Shown here in pieces: positions 50,540 to 61,232 of a stretch of 64,000 bases of DNA; positions within the stretch are counted from its first letter, which is position 1; each line of letters starts with the position of its first letter. The notes under the pieces are model-generated. The model saw only the letters and a list, made by a program, of their open reading frames with translations. It was not told the origin of the DNA and searched no databases. The DNA comes from Bicyclus anynana. Taxonomy: Eukaryota > Arthropoda > Insecta > Lepidoptera > Nymphalidae. Location of the stretch: the NCBI RefSeq assembly GCF_947172395.1, contig NC_069099.1, positions 15,567,740 through 15,631,739 of the forward strand, given 5' to 3'. Made by a program: the position numbers and the translations under genes.

Positions 50540-51560
50540 CTAAAAAAAATTGGTTAAGTTTTTTACACCGTCAGTCAGAACTAAAGTTTTAGCTTCCTAT
50601 TTTGATTGTATTCATAAATACTAAGTTTGTAATGTTTTAGTACGAGTATATACACAGTATACGAGTATCCACAGTTGCTGGAATGGACTCCAATGGACGT
50701 ACCCTGAATAGTAAGCACAGATCTCGTCTAGACGGTACTCCGATATCGATATTGGTATCATAAAAATGATAAACGGAAGGAAAATACTCGTTGCACGTTT
50801 AAAAATGTAGTCAAGTTAGAGTAGACGTTGTTTCGTCATGGTTCCGTATTAGTTTTTATTAGATTTGATATTTGTGAAAACGGAGACATGTGCGAACTTT
50901 TACGTATATTTATTTGGTTGATTGAAGTTTCGTTTTGGATGTTATTAGCAAACAGCTAGATTCAAGACAAAATACATTTAGAAAAGTTGTAGATTATGGG
51001 CATGTAAAAAATTGTTCATAGATTATTTTATTCTTTATTTAGTGATTGTCAGAGTCGAAGATTATTACAGGCAGGATACCTAGCCCTACTACTATCAAGC
51101 ATTGAAATAAAGTGAATAATTATGTGTCTTAAACCCATCATTATAAAATCCCTTCTGAAATGAACATGACCAAACGACCTGTAGAAATTAATAGCTTTGT
51201 GACATGGTTTGATATTGAGTAGATTACGAGATCGGAGTAGAAAAAATAATATAGGTACTTATAGGAATACATACTACGCAGAACATACAAGAATTACTCG
51301 TTTAAATTATATTAGATTCCCCAAGGGATAAAAATGCATTACATTAGCATGCGGTGGGTGGCGGTTGCATCGACGCTTGCAGCCTGCGCGGAATGAGCGG
51401 TAATGTATGCAGACGCGTGCTGGAGGCAATTTTCCACAGAGAAAATTTCATATTTTCACATCAAATTCACGACGAAGACGTTTAGAAACATCTCGAAAAG
51501 CCACTCTGTGTGTATCACACACGGTAGCAGAACCTCGCGGTTTAATCCGTGTAGTTTTCA
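50540..51560. other. No feature recognised
   Basis: AT-rich, with short chance frames only. A slightly GC-richer stretch at 51345-51420 (GCATGCGGTGGGTGGCGG) has no coding pattern I can support. Confidence 0.3.
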
Positions 51561-51564
51561 CTCC

Positions 51565-51745
51565 CTTCATCATCATCATCATCATCATATCAGCCGATGA
51601 ACGTCCACTGCAGGACATAGGCCTTTTGTAGGGACTTCCAAACATCACGATACCGAGCCACCTGCATCCAGCGAATCCCTGCGACTCGCTTGATGTCGTC
51701 AGTCCCCCTGGTGGGAGGTCGGCCAACACTGCGCTTATTCGCTTA
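51565..51745 (-). mobile_element. RTE-like LINE family B 3' fragment, well preserved
   Basis: (CAT)n start, CAGCCGATGAACGTCCACTGCAGGACATAGGCC, CACCTGCATCCAGCGAATCCCTGCGACTCGC and TGGTGGGAGGTCGGCCAACACTGCGC. On the - strand these encode the GRPPTRW and WMQV-type RTE tail motifs. Confidence 0.8.
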
Positions 51746-51817
51746 TGAAGACGGAAATAAAATATAACCCATGTGTAACTTTCTATTGGTGAAAGAATTT
51801 TTCAAATCGATGTAGTC

Positions 51818-52122
51818 TTTTTTTTATTCTTTACAAGTTAGCCCTCGACTATAACCTCACCTAAGTGATGATGTAATCTAAGATGGAAGCGGGCTAACTT
51901 GTTAGGAGAAGGATGAAAATCCACACCCCTTTAGGTTTCTACACAACATCCTACCGGAACGCTAAATCATTAATTATATAATATAATTGGCGGTACGTCT
52001 TTGCCGGCCAAAGCCAGACCTGGGCCGATTAAGAAAACCTCAATAGGCCCAGCCGGGGATCGAACCCAGGACCTCCGTCTTGTAAGTCCACCGCGCATAC
52101 CACTGCGCCACGGAGGCCGCTT
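51818..52122 (-). mobile_element. SINE family 2
   Basis: Reverse copy from TTTATTCTTTACAAGTTAGCCC to CACTGCGCCACGGAGG, with GGGGATCGAACCC as B box complement. It has a small insertion TTAATTATATAATATAATT at 51969. Confidence 0.87.
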
Positions 52123-52725
52123 TGGTCGATATTTGGCCTCCTTGGCCCAATGAATCTTTTACCCGTTTAAAACCAGGAAGGGTAGTAAATTCCGGCACTT
52201 TCCGAACAAAATGGTCTTCTGGACATTGATGTAGAGACGTTATTTCAATAGGTCATCATTTTAATTATCAGCCTATTTTAACATCCACAGGGCTAGGCCT
52301 CCCTCTTCATAGAAGAGGGTATATGGAGCTTAGAACCACCATGCTGTTCCTATACAGGTTGACAGGCTAAAGTATTCCTTTTTAGTCATGCAAAAAGGAC
52401 GCAGCGTTAGCTTGTTAAAATATAATACACTCTCATATTGCGTTTCATTATGAAGCGCTCCACGTTTATAATTTCCCAAAATGGCTTCCAAGTTATACTG
52501 TATATTATTTTCATGTATTTTGACGGAAATTTCTCATGCTTCGTTGTAAGCAATTTTCAAGAAAATTCACTATGAGATCGAGTTCATTTTAATAATGCAA
52601 AAACGTAATTCAACTTGCTTTTCAGAGATGAAACATTTATAATTAAAGTAACAAGACAAAATATAAGATTTGTATTTTATTTAGACGATTGGGTCTAGAC
52701 CTATGAAACCTACCTACATAGCATC
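52123..52725. other. No gene recognised
   Basis: Includes the CTAGGCCTCCCTCTTCATAG block (52290-52360) shared with 45650-45720. Otherwise AT-rich. Confidence 0.35.
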
Positions 52726-52733
52726 GCAGTCAA

Positions 52734-53332
52734 AACTTCAAAGTTTAAAAGCCCATCCCATAGGCACCACGATCAAAACTTCAAAGTTTAAAGGCCCATC
52801 CCATAGGCACCACGATCAAAACTTCAAAGTCTAAAGGCCCATCCCATAGGCAGCGCGATCAAAACTTCAAAGCTTAAAAGCCCATCCCATAGGTATCACG
52901 ATCAAAACTTCAAAGTTTAAAAGCCCATCCCATAGGCACCACGATCAAAACTTCAAAGTTTAAAGGCCCATCCCATAGGCATCACGATCAAAACTTCAAA
53001 GTTTAAAGGCCCATCCCATAGGCACCACGATCAAAACTTCATAGTTTAAAGGCCCATCCCATAGGCATCACGATCAAAACTTCAAAGTTTAAAAGCCCAT
53101 CCCATAGGCACCACGATCAAAACTTCAAAGTTTAAAGGCCCATCCCATAGGCACCACGATGAAACCTTCAAAGTTTAAAGGCCCATCCCATAGGCACCAC
53201 GATGAAACCTTCAAAGTTTAAAGGCCCATCCCATAGGCACCACGATCAAAACTTCAAAGTTTAAAGGCCCATCCCATAGGCACCACGATGAAACCTTCAA
53301 AGTTTAAAGGCCCATCCCATAGGCACCACGGT
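52734..53332 (+). repeat. 43-bp minisatellite, 14 copies
   Basis: The unit GATCAAAACTTCAAAGTTTA-AAGGCCCATCCCATAGGCACCAC is repeated 14 times head to tail with few substitutions. Variable sites (AAGCCC versus AGGCCC; CACCAC, ATCAC or AGCGC; GATCAAAAC versus GATGAAACC) define unit types. The 3' third is the most homogeneous. The inner TTCAAAGTTTAAA is partly self-complementary. It has no coding frame. Confidence 0.95.
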
Positions 53333-53906
53333 CAACGACGGTCTTATTCACTGAAAAATAATGTCTTCTTTCCTACTTTCTACTTTTACTGTTACTTTAG
53401 CTCTACATGAAGAAACTGGCTGTTAAACTGCATGATCCCATCAGGGCTGAAAAAATTTTATCTTTTTAAAATTACGAAGATTCGGCCAACAAAACCCATC
53501 TACAGGCCCACGGATAGTTGAAGCCTGCGATTACATGAATTAAGAAAAAACTAATAATTAAAAAAAAACACTTAGAAATGGGGTCTAGACACTTTGAATA
53601 AAATCGCCAAGGACACCCGTATATTTAGTACGCCTCTGTATCAATCCGCAATAATTATTTAGCTCTATTTCTTAATAGTTATTTAACCGGCCTAAATGAT
53701 TAACAACTTTCGTAGCAAAAACTTTATAACGGGCAACCTTTATAAAATATAAAGGGTAGGGTAAAAAATAGTTGCTAATATATCAAAGTATAAACGATGT
53801 TTCAAGAAAACGTGATCGTACATCACCCATCAGTGCTGCACAAAGCGGCAAGGCTGCTTCACACTACACTATTTTTCTTGAGGGAAGGATAAACCCTATT
53901 TATCAT

Positions 53907-54080
53907 CATCATGATTAAATCCATTCAAGGCTCACTGTTGAGCACGAGTCTCCTCTCAGGATGAGAGGGGTTATTCTAATAGTCTACCGCGCTGGCCCAA
54001 TGCGAACTGAAGACCGACTTCGCATACGTAGAGAATTAAGAAAAATCACGATGTTTTTCCTTCACTGTTCGAGACATGTG
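53907..54080 (-). mobile_element. SINE family 1, body fragment
   Basis: CATGATTAAATCCATTCAAGGCTCACTGTTGAGCACGAG to TGTTCGAGACATGTGATATTTA. The head is replaced by the foldback element that begins at 54083. Confidence 0.75.
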
Positions 54081-54082
54081 AT

Positions 54083-54245
54083 ATTTACAGTGGAATTCAT
54101 AGACGTTGCAGGGGCTCCCCCAAGGGACCATTCACCCGCCGAGTGTCGAATTCTCAAAGTAAAGTACATAGAGTTTAAATTCGACACTCAGCGGGTAAAC
54201 GATCACTTGGGGGCACCCCACAAAGTCTATGAATTCTACTGTTAA
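54083..54245. mobile_element. Foldback element with 70-base arms
   Basis: CAGTGGAATTCATAGACGTTG and CACCCGCCGAGTGTCGAATT on the left mirror AATTCGACACTCAGCGGGTAAACG and AAGTCTATGAATTCTACTG on the right, leaving a loop of roughly 25 bases. Confidence 0.85.
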
Positions 54246-54257
54246 TTTCCTATTATT

Positions 54258-54310
54258 ATATCAAAATTTAAAATAATTAGTAGGGTACTAATTATTTTAA
54301 ATTTTGATAT
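54258..54310. repeat. Perfect 25-bp inverted repeat, 3-base loop
   Basis: Arms 54258-54282 and 54286-54310 are exact reverse complements (ATATCAAAATTTAAAATAAT...) around GGG. Confidence 0.95.
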
Positions 54311-54313
54311 ACA

Positions 54314-54990
54314 AATTATGAAAAAAGTTTGTATATGCGGGTGTCAAGGAGACGCATGACGTTTGTTTTTTTATGGGTTTCACCGGCTTCACCGCGATGC
54401 TTGTAAAGACTCTGTATCATCTTTACTCTGTGAGTAGGTAATACTGACTGAGCTAGAGAGATACTATGTTGAAACGAATTTGCGGGTCACCCTGTACCAC
54501 AAATAGGACGACGTTCGGAAAACATAATCCCCCTTCGTCAGTCGGGTAAAAAGCCAGTCTGAACCGGCTCTAACCGGATAAGCCGTGAGATTAATGACGA
54601 CGCATTTATCCGGCGGCTTGCGGGAAATTTTCTGTTTACGCAAACTCCGCTAAAGTCGGATAACCCGTTTTATTGATTCGTCCAATAGCCGACGGTGCCT
54701 TGATTTACGTCGCTTGCACTCTATCTATATAGTTCCCGGGAAATTAGATCTGCGAATATATTATATCACCACAGATAATAGCCAGATAGAGCGTACGGAA
54801 CATAGCAGGGATGCAGCCATTACTAATACAAATTCAAAAATGAATACATTCTTGAGTCAGGTAATTTTAAATATTATTTAGGAAAAATGGCGTCTTAAGT
54901 TTTTACATATTTTAAAAACTGTTTACAAAAACTAAATTAAATAAGATGGAACATTTTTTTTGTAGGTAATTAGTGATTTTATTAAAAAAG
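54314..54990 (+). repeat. Interspersed repeat family S
   Basis: GGGTTTCACCGGCTTCACC, TGCTTGTAAAGACTC and ATCTTTACTCTGTGAGTAG recur at 63050-63115. GATAGAGCGTACGGAACA and TTTTAAAAACTGTTTACAAAAACTAAATTAAATAAGATGG (54785-54950) recur at 62450-62525. Confidence 0.6.
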
Positions 54991-54999
54991 CGTTCTATT

Positions 55000-55700
55000 T
55001 GAACGCCTTTTTAACAAATGCATTCCCAAATATATGTTCACACGACAGCGATTATAAAACGCGATGCTTTTTTTCGAGCAGTGTTGCATTTTCAATTTTG
55101 GGCCATGGAAATAAACCTTCATTTACTTCATACAATATTTGAACGCTTTTTTAACGACCGTTTAAAAAACTCTTGTGCGAATGGGCCTTATAAACTACGT
55201 CGTAGAGATCGTCATTTAACATCAAACGTGTCAACCATTCCTTCAAATATTACTACAAAAAAAAGAATATAACAGTACCATCGCTGCAAAGGGAAAACCG
55301 TCTTATTACTTTTCCTCTCATATTTCCAATACGGAAAGAGGGGTGGGAAAAAATGTGAAAATCCCGCCTTTGAAAATTCCGCAGATTATTTCCGATTGTA
55401 GCGGGACCTCATGAATGCTTAACGAACTTACTCTCAAAACAAACTGCACAGAAAGACGTTGGGCGAGTCGCAATCAATTATATATTTCCGATTGTGTAAA
55501 CAAATGTTACGTGATTTTTTTTTCATTAAGTCAAAGTTGAAAAGATTTTTCTGACAAACAACAAAATGAACAAAATATCCTGAATGAAATCCTATTTTCA
55601 ATGCTTGAGTACAGAACCAGGGGCCTTAGCCATGCGGCACGTCGATTCTATACATTTTGTTAGTTTTCAAAGCGTTAACGTTTGTAGAAAGAGAACCGAC
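55000..55700. other. No feature recognised
   Basis: TTGAACGCCTTTTTAACAAATGC and TTTGAACGCTTTTTTAACGACC repeat about 125 bases apart within 55000-55160. An 84-codon frame here has no motif I know. Confidence 0.3.
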
Positions 55701-55710
55701 ATGCCACATG

Positions 55711-56035
55711 ACGACCTCCGTGGAGCAGTGGTATGCGCGGTGGATTTACTTAACGGAGATCCTGGGTTCGATCCCCGGGCCCGATCCCCTTAATTGGTTC
55801 AGGTCTGGCTGATGGGAGGCTTCGGCCGTGGCTAGTTACCACCCTACCGACAAAGACGTACCGACAAGCGATTTAGCGTTCCGGTACAATGTCGTGTAGA
55901 AACCGAAAGGGGTGTGGATTTTCATCCTCCTCCTAACAAGTTAGCCCGCTTCCATCTTAGATAGCATCATCGCTTACCATCAGGTGAGATTGTAGTCAAA
56001 GGCTAACTTGTAGAAAATGAAATTTAAAAAAAAAA
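55711..56035 (+). mobile_element. SINE family 2, full-length
   Basis: CTCCGTGGAGCAGTGGTATGCGCGG, GGTTCGATCCCCGG, full body to CATCAGGTGAGATTGTAGTC and an A-rich tail. About 15 bases are missing after the B box. Confidence 0.87.
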
Positions 56036-56066
56036 CATGGCAACAGGCACTGGACCTATATCTATT

Positions 56067-56690
56067 GCAGGAAAAAGTAGTCTGAGACAGATATGACATC
56101 AGGTGGCGCGACTTGTTTCCGTAAAGAGTGAGGAGTTAGAGAGGGGTGCCAATCGGTTGGCGGGAACGATATAAAGCGCTCGTCGTGCGGTCGGCTTCAG
56201 TATACTCGTTGCGTTCGAGCCGTCCACATTTCTCGTTGTATAATTCTTTATGGGTTATTCGGGACGAGCTGACGCCACGAGGTTTTACCCACGTGGTTAC
56301 CACTCCCGTAGGAAATCGGGGATAATATATAGCCTTCCTCGATAAATGGGTTATCTAATACTGAAAGAAATATTTCAAATCGGACCAGTAGTTCCTGAGA
56401 ATAGCGCGTTCAATTAAACAAACTCTTCAACTTTATAATATTAGTATAGATAGGCGGGGAGATTGACTTGAGTGGAAAAGTGGGAGTGTTGGTTAACTGT
56501 TAAAGGCGCCATTAACCCTACACACAACGTTCACAAGTGCGTGAACCTACTCAGCCATTCTAGGGTCTTATTTTGGTTACAGTTTGATTTGAATGACAAA
56601 TGTTGTGAATCATATCCTTTGTTCGACATTGGTTTTCTTATTTTTTGTAAACCACTTCGGAGTCTGCCAAAATTAAGTTACCCTTTCCTG
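56067..56690 (+). mobile_element. Solo LTR-like repeat interrupted by a Helitron-like element
   Basis: GCAGGAAAAAGTAGTCTGAGACAG start. A core promoter pattern ATATAAAG at 56169 is followed by CTTCAGTAT (initiator-like) about 25 bases later. The LTR sequence breaks at about 56268 and resumes at about 56452 (GGCGGGGAGATTGACTTGAGTGG). No internal retrovirus-like genes accompany it. Confidence 0.6.
56268..56452 (-). mobile_element. Helitron-like element inside the LTR
   Basis: AGCTGACGCCACGAGGTTTTACCCACGTGG start, GATAAATGGGTTATCTAATACTG, AGTTCCTGAGAATAGCGCGTTCAATT and TATAATATTAGTATAGAT end. Confidence 0.75.
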
Positions 56691-56729
56691 TATGAATGGA
56701 AGGTTGGCCATGTAGACCGATAAAATAGG

Positions 56730-58080
56730 CTAAAAATTATGCTCATCTTTAGAGTATAAATCAGAAGACAGACAGACAATGAACTAAGAAATACCGCGTG
56801 TATTAGAAATTATTTCCTGGAGGAAATCAGAAATTGTCTTGTTACTGCTACAATTGCTACTGAAAAATAAAAGAGGTTAATTATGTGTTTGGTCCAAACT
56901 ATAAGATTAAGCGATATTTGACAATAGACATAAATTTATTTTTTAATCAAATTTATAAAGGCCGCTGTACAAATCCTCAATTATTTGTATGTACAAATCA
57001 TCTAGACTTCTTACTGTTAACCTAGTTAGACTGTTTACAGAAAGGATTGGTGTTTTTGTCTATTATCTCGGACTTTAAAGACCTTTCAATTTGTGCAATC
57101 ATTTAGTAGGATGAGTTTCACGTCTTAAAACCTTTTAAAAATATAAACTGATAATTGACAACTTTAGAATTTATATTCTAATTTAATGCATTAAAACTTG
57201 GAGCTGCTGGAGCTGGAAGTAGGAATTCATAATCAGTACTTCTTGATTGTATAACAGTATACATAAACAGAGCGTTTATTAGCATCTTGTGACTCAAGCC
57301 AAGCGCCAAAGCGTAAGCGATTCCAGGAAATTAAGCGACTTCGTCTGATTTAATTAGAATCTTCGTCTTTATTTTGTGGTGTTTCAATAAAAAACATATT
57401 AATTCTTTTAGACCATTATATTCGCCATTAGTCCGAAGGAAGGAAGTGACCGAGGTTGTAAGTATACTTTACAATATCATTACCCTTAGATACATAAATA
57501 TAGGTGTCAAAGGTCATAACCAAGTTCGAATGTTGAACGGAAGGTTGAGTTTTTAGCATATAACTAAGCATGCTCTGCGCCTATCAACTTGAGATATGAG
57601 TTCTCCGTAACAGTTATTCACAAAGAACTCTTACTTTCTTACTTCAAGCTTACAGGTAGATAGGCAGTTTAGTTTTGAAAGTATAAATTTACTGCGTATC
57701 TTGTTCTTGTCGCCTTCATACCGACCGACATCGTATCGGGTGTCTTTTGTTTTTTTATTTTTAAATTATGATGTAAAACATTAATGACTATAATATTCAC
57801 TGAGGATTACATGATTGTACTTTAGCGTTGGGATAATTTTCTGCGCAAACAAATTATACGTAAGCAATTGCGGATTGAAGAGTTGATAGAACTTTACCTC
57901 TTGTAACATGGGCCATACACCAAAGCATCAGCCCATGCTGCGAAATAGGGCGTATAAATTAAACAAGGGCTTGTGATGATTTAAGGCTGCTTAAAGTCGT
58001 TTCCTTAATGAAGTAAAGTTTTCGGTTCCTTACATCGATACATGTTGCTTAAGACTGACTTCTTTTTCATCTAAAAAGGA
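56730..58080. other. No gene or repeat recognised
   Basis: AT-rich, moderately complex sequence. No open frame above 60 codons carries a recognisable motif. This is the largest stretch in the window without an identified repeat. Confidence 0.35.
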
Positions 58081-58085
58081 AAATC

Positions 58086-58350
58086 ATCATCACCATTAAC
58101 CTCCTCTCAGAATGAAGAGCTAGTTTAACAGTCCATCACGCTGACTTTATTCGGATAGGCAGACTTCACGCAAGTAAAGGACAATTCAATTAAGATAAAC
58201 ATCAGGTATAGTCTAGCAAGAAGTCGCAATTTCTTTACATGTTCGTAGATAATGGATTTTTTTATTTAACGGACTTGTATGGCATTCTATACCAAGAATA
58301 CTAAAATCCGTTTGATACGTACGTTGCGGATCTATGGACGCCTGCCGTAA
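58086..58350 (-). mobile_element. Degenerate SINE family 1 body followed by MITE fragment
   Basis: CCTCCTCTCAGAATGAAGAGC and GGCAGACTTCACGCAAGTAAAGGA are the SINE body. From 58250, TGGATTTTTTTATTTAACGG and AAATCCGTTTGATACG belong to the MITE of 49075. Confidence 0.5.
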
Positions 58351-58359
58351 GTCAGCAAA

Positions 58360-59150
58360 CCCCAACGATGTGATGGGTCTAAAATCCAAATCCTCTTTCC
58401 TATAAACAGAAAATCCAAGACCTGCAGAGGATAATTAATATAAAGCCAATAGGGATGATGACAGTTTTTTAAATTGTATATAAATTACGAGTAGGTATGC
58501 TAATAGTAAAGCAATTTTGTAAAAGTAACAGGGTATCTGCAATCATTACTTTCGGAGCTACAGCAGGGATTTGAAGGGTCAGATTTGCGGCGCTGCCGCG
58601 GATCCCTGAAAAACGCTCCACACAAAATGGTAAGATTTAATGACTTGTACATATGTTTTCTGTGACGTAAGTCATAATGATCGTTAGATTTGTATGGGCG
58701 TTCAAACAAAATTATGTATTGAAAAATGTCACACATAAGGAAGCTGAAACTGTATGAATTTTTATCTAATTATGATGAAAGATTTTTAATAGATTTTGAA
58801 ATTTTATAAGTAATCTTATTTATTTTGCAAGTATCCAGACCATATTTGTTTTTTTTTTATGTATAAATTAGTTAACATTGACCTTATTTACCCGTATGTA
58901 CCTATCATAAAAATCAATACATTCAAACCTAGTCATCATCCCCATTATCGCGATGTATCTTTGTTTGTCGTATATCAGTGGTACTGAATTACCGTTTATT
59001 TAGGCGTCGCCTGCAGTAATGATTTACTTAACATTAAACGTATTCTTAACTTATTTACTTTTAATTATGTTTGGTAATTAGGTTTTAGGAAAATTGCTAA
59101 CAACTCGTAATTCATCCTACAGCGATTAATTAATATTATTTTTATTGAAA
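58360..59150. other. No gene recognised
   Basis: GATTTGCGGCGCTGCCGCGGATCC at 58582 is a short GC-rich self-complementary block. Otherwise AT-rich without a pattern I can name. Confidence 0.3.
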
Positions 59151-59550
59151 ACTAGATGACCTGGCAAACGTTGTTTTATTTTGGGCAACCTTATTACTTA
59201 GGTATAACACCCTATAACTTCAGACCTATAGAATATACATCTAAAACTTTATCGAAATTGATCAAGCCGTTTCAGAGGAATATGGCAACTAAACACGAGA
59301 ATTTAAATGCACAAATATTGTAAAGAGGTAAAGTTTGTGGTGTTGTAGGCGGTTATCTCAGGATCTACTAAACCGGTTTTGAAAATTCATTTTCCACTTA
59401 AAAGCCATGTTATTTGTGAGTGTTATAGTGTTATAGTTTGTAAGTTTGTAAATAAATAAAATAAAATAAAAAAAATAAAAAAAATATTTTATTCCCATAT
59501 TATTATGGGGACGAAAACTACACGAGTGAAATTGCAGAACGTCGGTAAGT
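59150..59550. mobile_element. Two Helitron-like fragments
   Basis: 59153-59290 begins ACTAGATGACCTGGCAAACGTTG (reverse type). 59340-59548 ends GGGGACGAAAACTACACGAGTGAAATTGCAGAACGTCGG, a diverged sense type with an (AAAAT)n run at 59455. Confidence 0.45.
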
Positions 59551-59745
59551 ATACCTAGACCAGATACTGTGCCTAGACCTACTTATAAGATCAAACAAGA
59601 CAATATAATGTGTATTGTTGAAAAAATTCCTTCCTATTTCCTCTTATTTTGTTCTGGGACCCAAGGACTATTCCGTTACTATCCGTACCAAAACACAACA
59701 TTATCCCCATGGGAGCTACAATCGGACTTTAAAAACCATTCCGCC

Positions 59746-60502
59746 CAGTGGCGGATTTACCAGTAGGCTTAGTAGGCTGCAGCCTAGGGCGACAGATTTC
59801 AGAAGGCAGCAAATTTGGCCCAAATTTTTTTTAATACAAAAATAAAAATAAAACTCATGAAAGCTTTCACAAAAATTTCATTATTTTAGTTTTACTAAAA
59901 ATTTTAAAAGTCGCAATGTTACCGACAGATAAAATGTAATATAAATGTTTTTGAACTACAGTGAAATTTTTTTAGATATAATTTTCTCGTTTGTTTTATA
60001 TTTAATTTTATGTGACTTGTTGTTTTTTTTTTATTCTTATAGCTTTTAGTTTATTGTAGTCTGTCATTTTTTTAATTTGCACTGTATATTTTGACATAAC
60101 ATTAATTAGTGTATGCTGTGATAACCTACAATTAGCTGTGCAATAACTATATATATTATATATAATATATATTTTTTTTTTTAATAATAAATAAAATCTT
60201 TATTCACCAAAAAAATATACAAAAAACCATAACATTGCCTGTGGTCTCCACACTAGATTGATCTGTATTGTGGAGACCAGGTAGGATTTTCTAATGCTTT
60301 CCGTTGGACTAGGACTAATTACAAAAATTACAATAAATAGGACTACATTACAAAAAGAAAAATATTATAATGTAATTTATTAACATGTAAAATTGTATCA
60401 GCTGTTGGTTGTCCCAAAATGAATAAATAGCCTCGAATTTCAGAGAACAGTGGTGCGATAATTTAATAGCCTACTGGCGGCATATTTGTAAATCCGGCAC
60501 TG
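59746..60502. mobile_element. hAT-type MITE, 757 bp, exact 8-bp target duplication
   Basis: The left end CAGTGGCGGATTTACCAGTAGGC and the right end, read inverted, CAGTGCCGGATTTACAAATA with CCAGTAGGC form the terminal inverted repeats. ATTCCGCC stands at 59738-59745 and again at 60503-60510. The TIR start CAGTG and 8-bp duplication are diagnostic of the hAT superfamily. It carries no transposase. A retroelement-like tail (CTTTATTCACC, 60200) and a GGTCTCCACA/TGTGGAGACC hairpin lie inside. Confidence 0.9.
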
Positions 60503-60514
60503 ATTCCGCCTTTC

Positions 60515-61015
60515 ATACCTCTTTAAATCTCAATAAAACCTTCCAGCAAGTGCTCGTATGTTAATATTAAAGCTGTTTAGTTAAGTGTGAGTGGTCGCTT
60601 TCCCGCCATTTCCATGACTCCATGAGAGCCAGTCGAGTGAACACAGAGAATACAGTGAACTAGATTGACATATTTAGCGGCAATTGTCGCCGCACTTTAT
60701 GAATACTAAGCTACGCTTTTTACAGGCCTTTCTTTTACTTGATTAAAGTTAGTTTAGGGCACGTTTATAAATGGCATTTCTTTGCTACAAAAATGCCTTA
60801 GTTTATTTAAATAAATAAATCCGCTTTTTCTTTGAAAAAAGAGATAATTGAATGAAGAAGAAACACAAGGCATTTAGGTTATAGTTGGAAATATTTATTA
60901 AAATATTAGACCAAATTAACCTAAAAAAAATATATACCTCCTCCTTTTTTTTAAATGGGTTTAAAAGACATTTTTTTTTATTTTGCTTTGATTTTTTTTA
61001 ACCTAATGTATTTAT
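60515..61015. other. No gene recognised
   Basis: Contains CCTCCTCCTTTTTTTTAAATGGGTTTAAAAG at 60946, a piece of the AACCGACTTC..GGAGGAGG repeat. Otherwise unassigned. Confidence 0.35.
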
Positions 61016-61017
61016 AT

Positions 61018-61195
61018 ACTAGCCGACGCCCTTCTGTTTCACCGGCGCAGTTCGGGGAAGTACGGGGATGAAATTTAGTCTATGACACTTACAAAAAACG
61101 TGGTTTTCTATTAGTAAAAGATTTTTTTTAAATTGTTTCAGCAAATGCTGAGATTACCCCTAAAATACTACAAACTTTACTTCTTTATAATATAT
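61018..61195 (-). mobile_element. Helitron-like fragment, diverged
   Basis: ACTAGCCGACGCCCTTCTGTTTCACCGGCGCAGTTC start, GTACGGGGATGAAATTTAGTC and TTACTTCTTTATAATAT end. Confidence 0.6.
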
Positions 61196-61232
61196 TTTTT
61201 TAAAACTTTTTAATAGAATATAATATCTTAAT

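Noticed and set aside
51448..51729. Open frame with poly-Met
   Set aside because: Poly-Met comes from the (ATG)n end of an inverted RTE-like fragment.
52734..53332. CRISPR-like array
   Set aside because: Units follow head to tail with no unique spacers between them, and the context is a eukaryotic genome.
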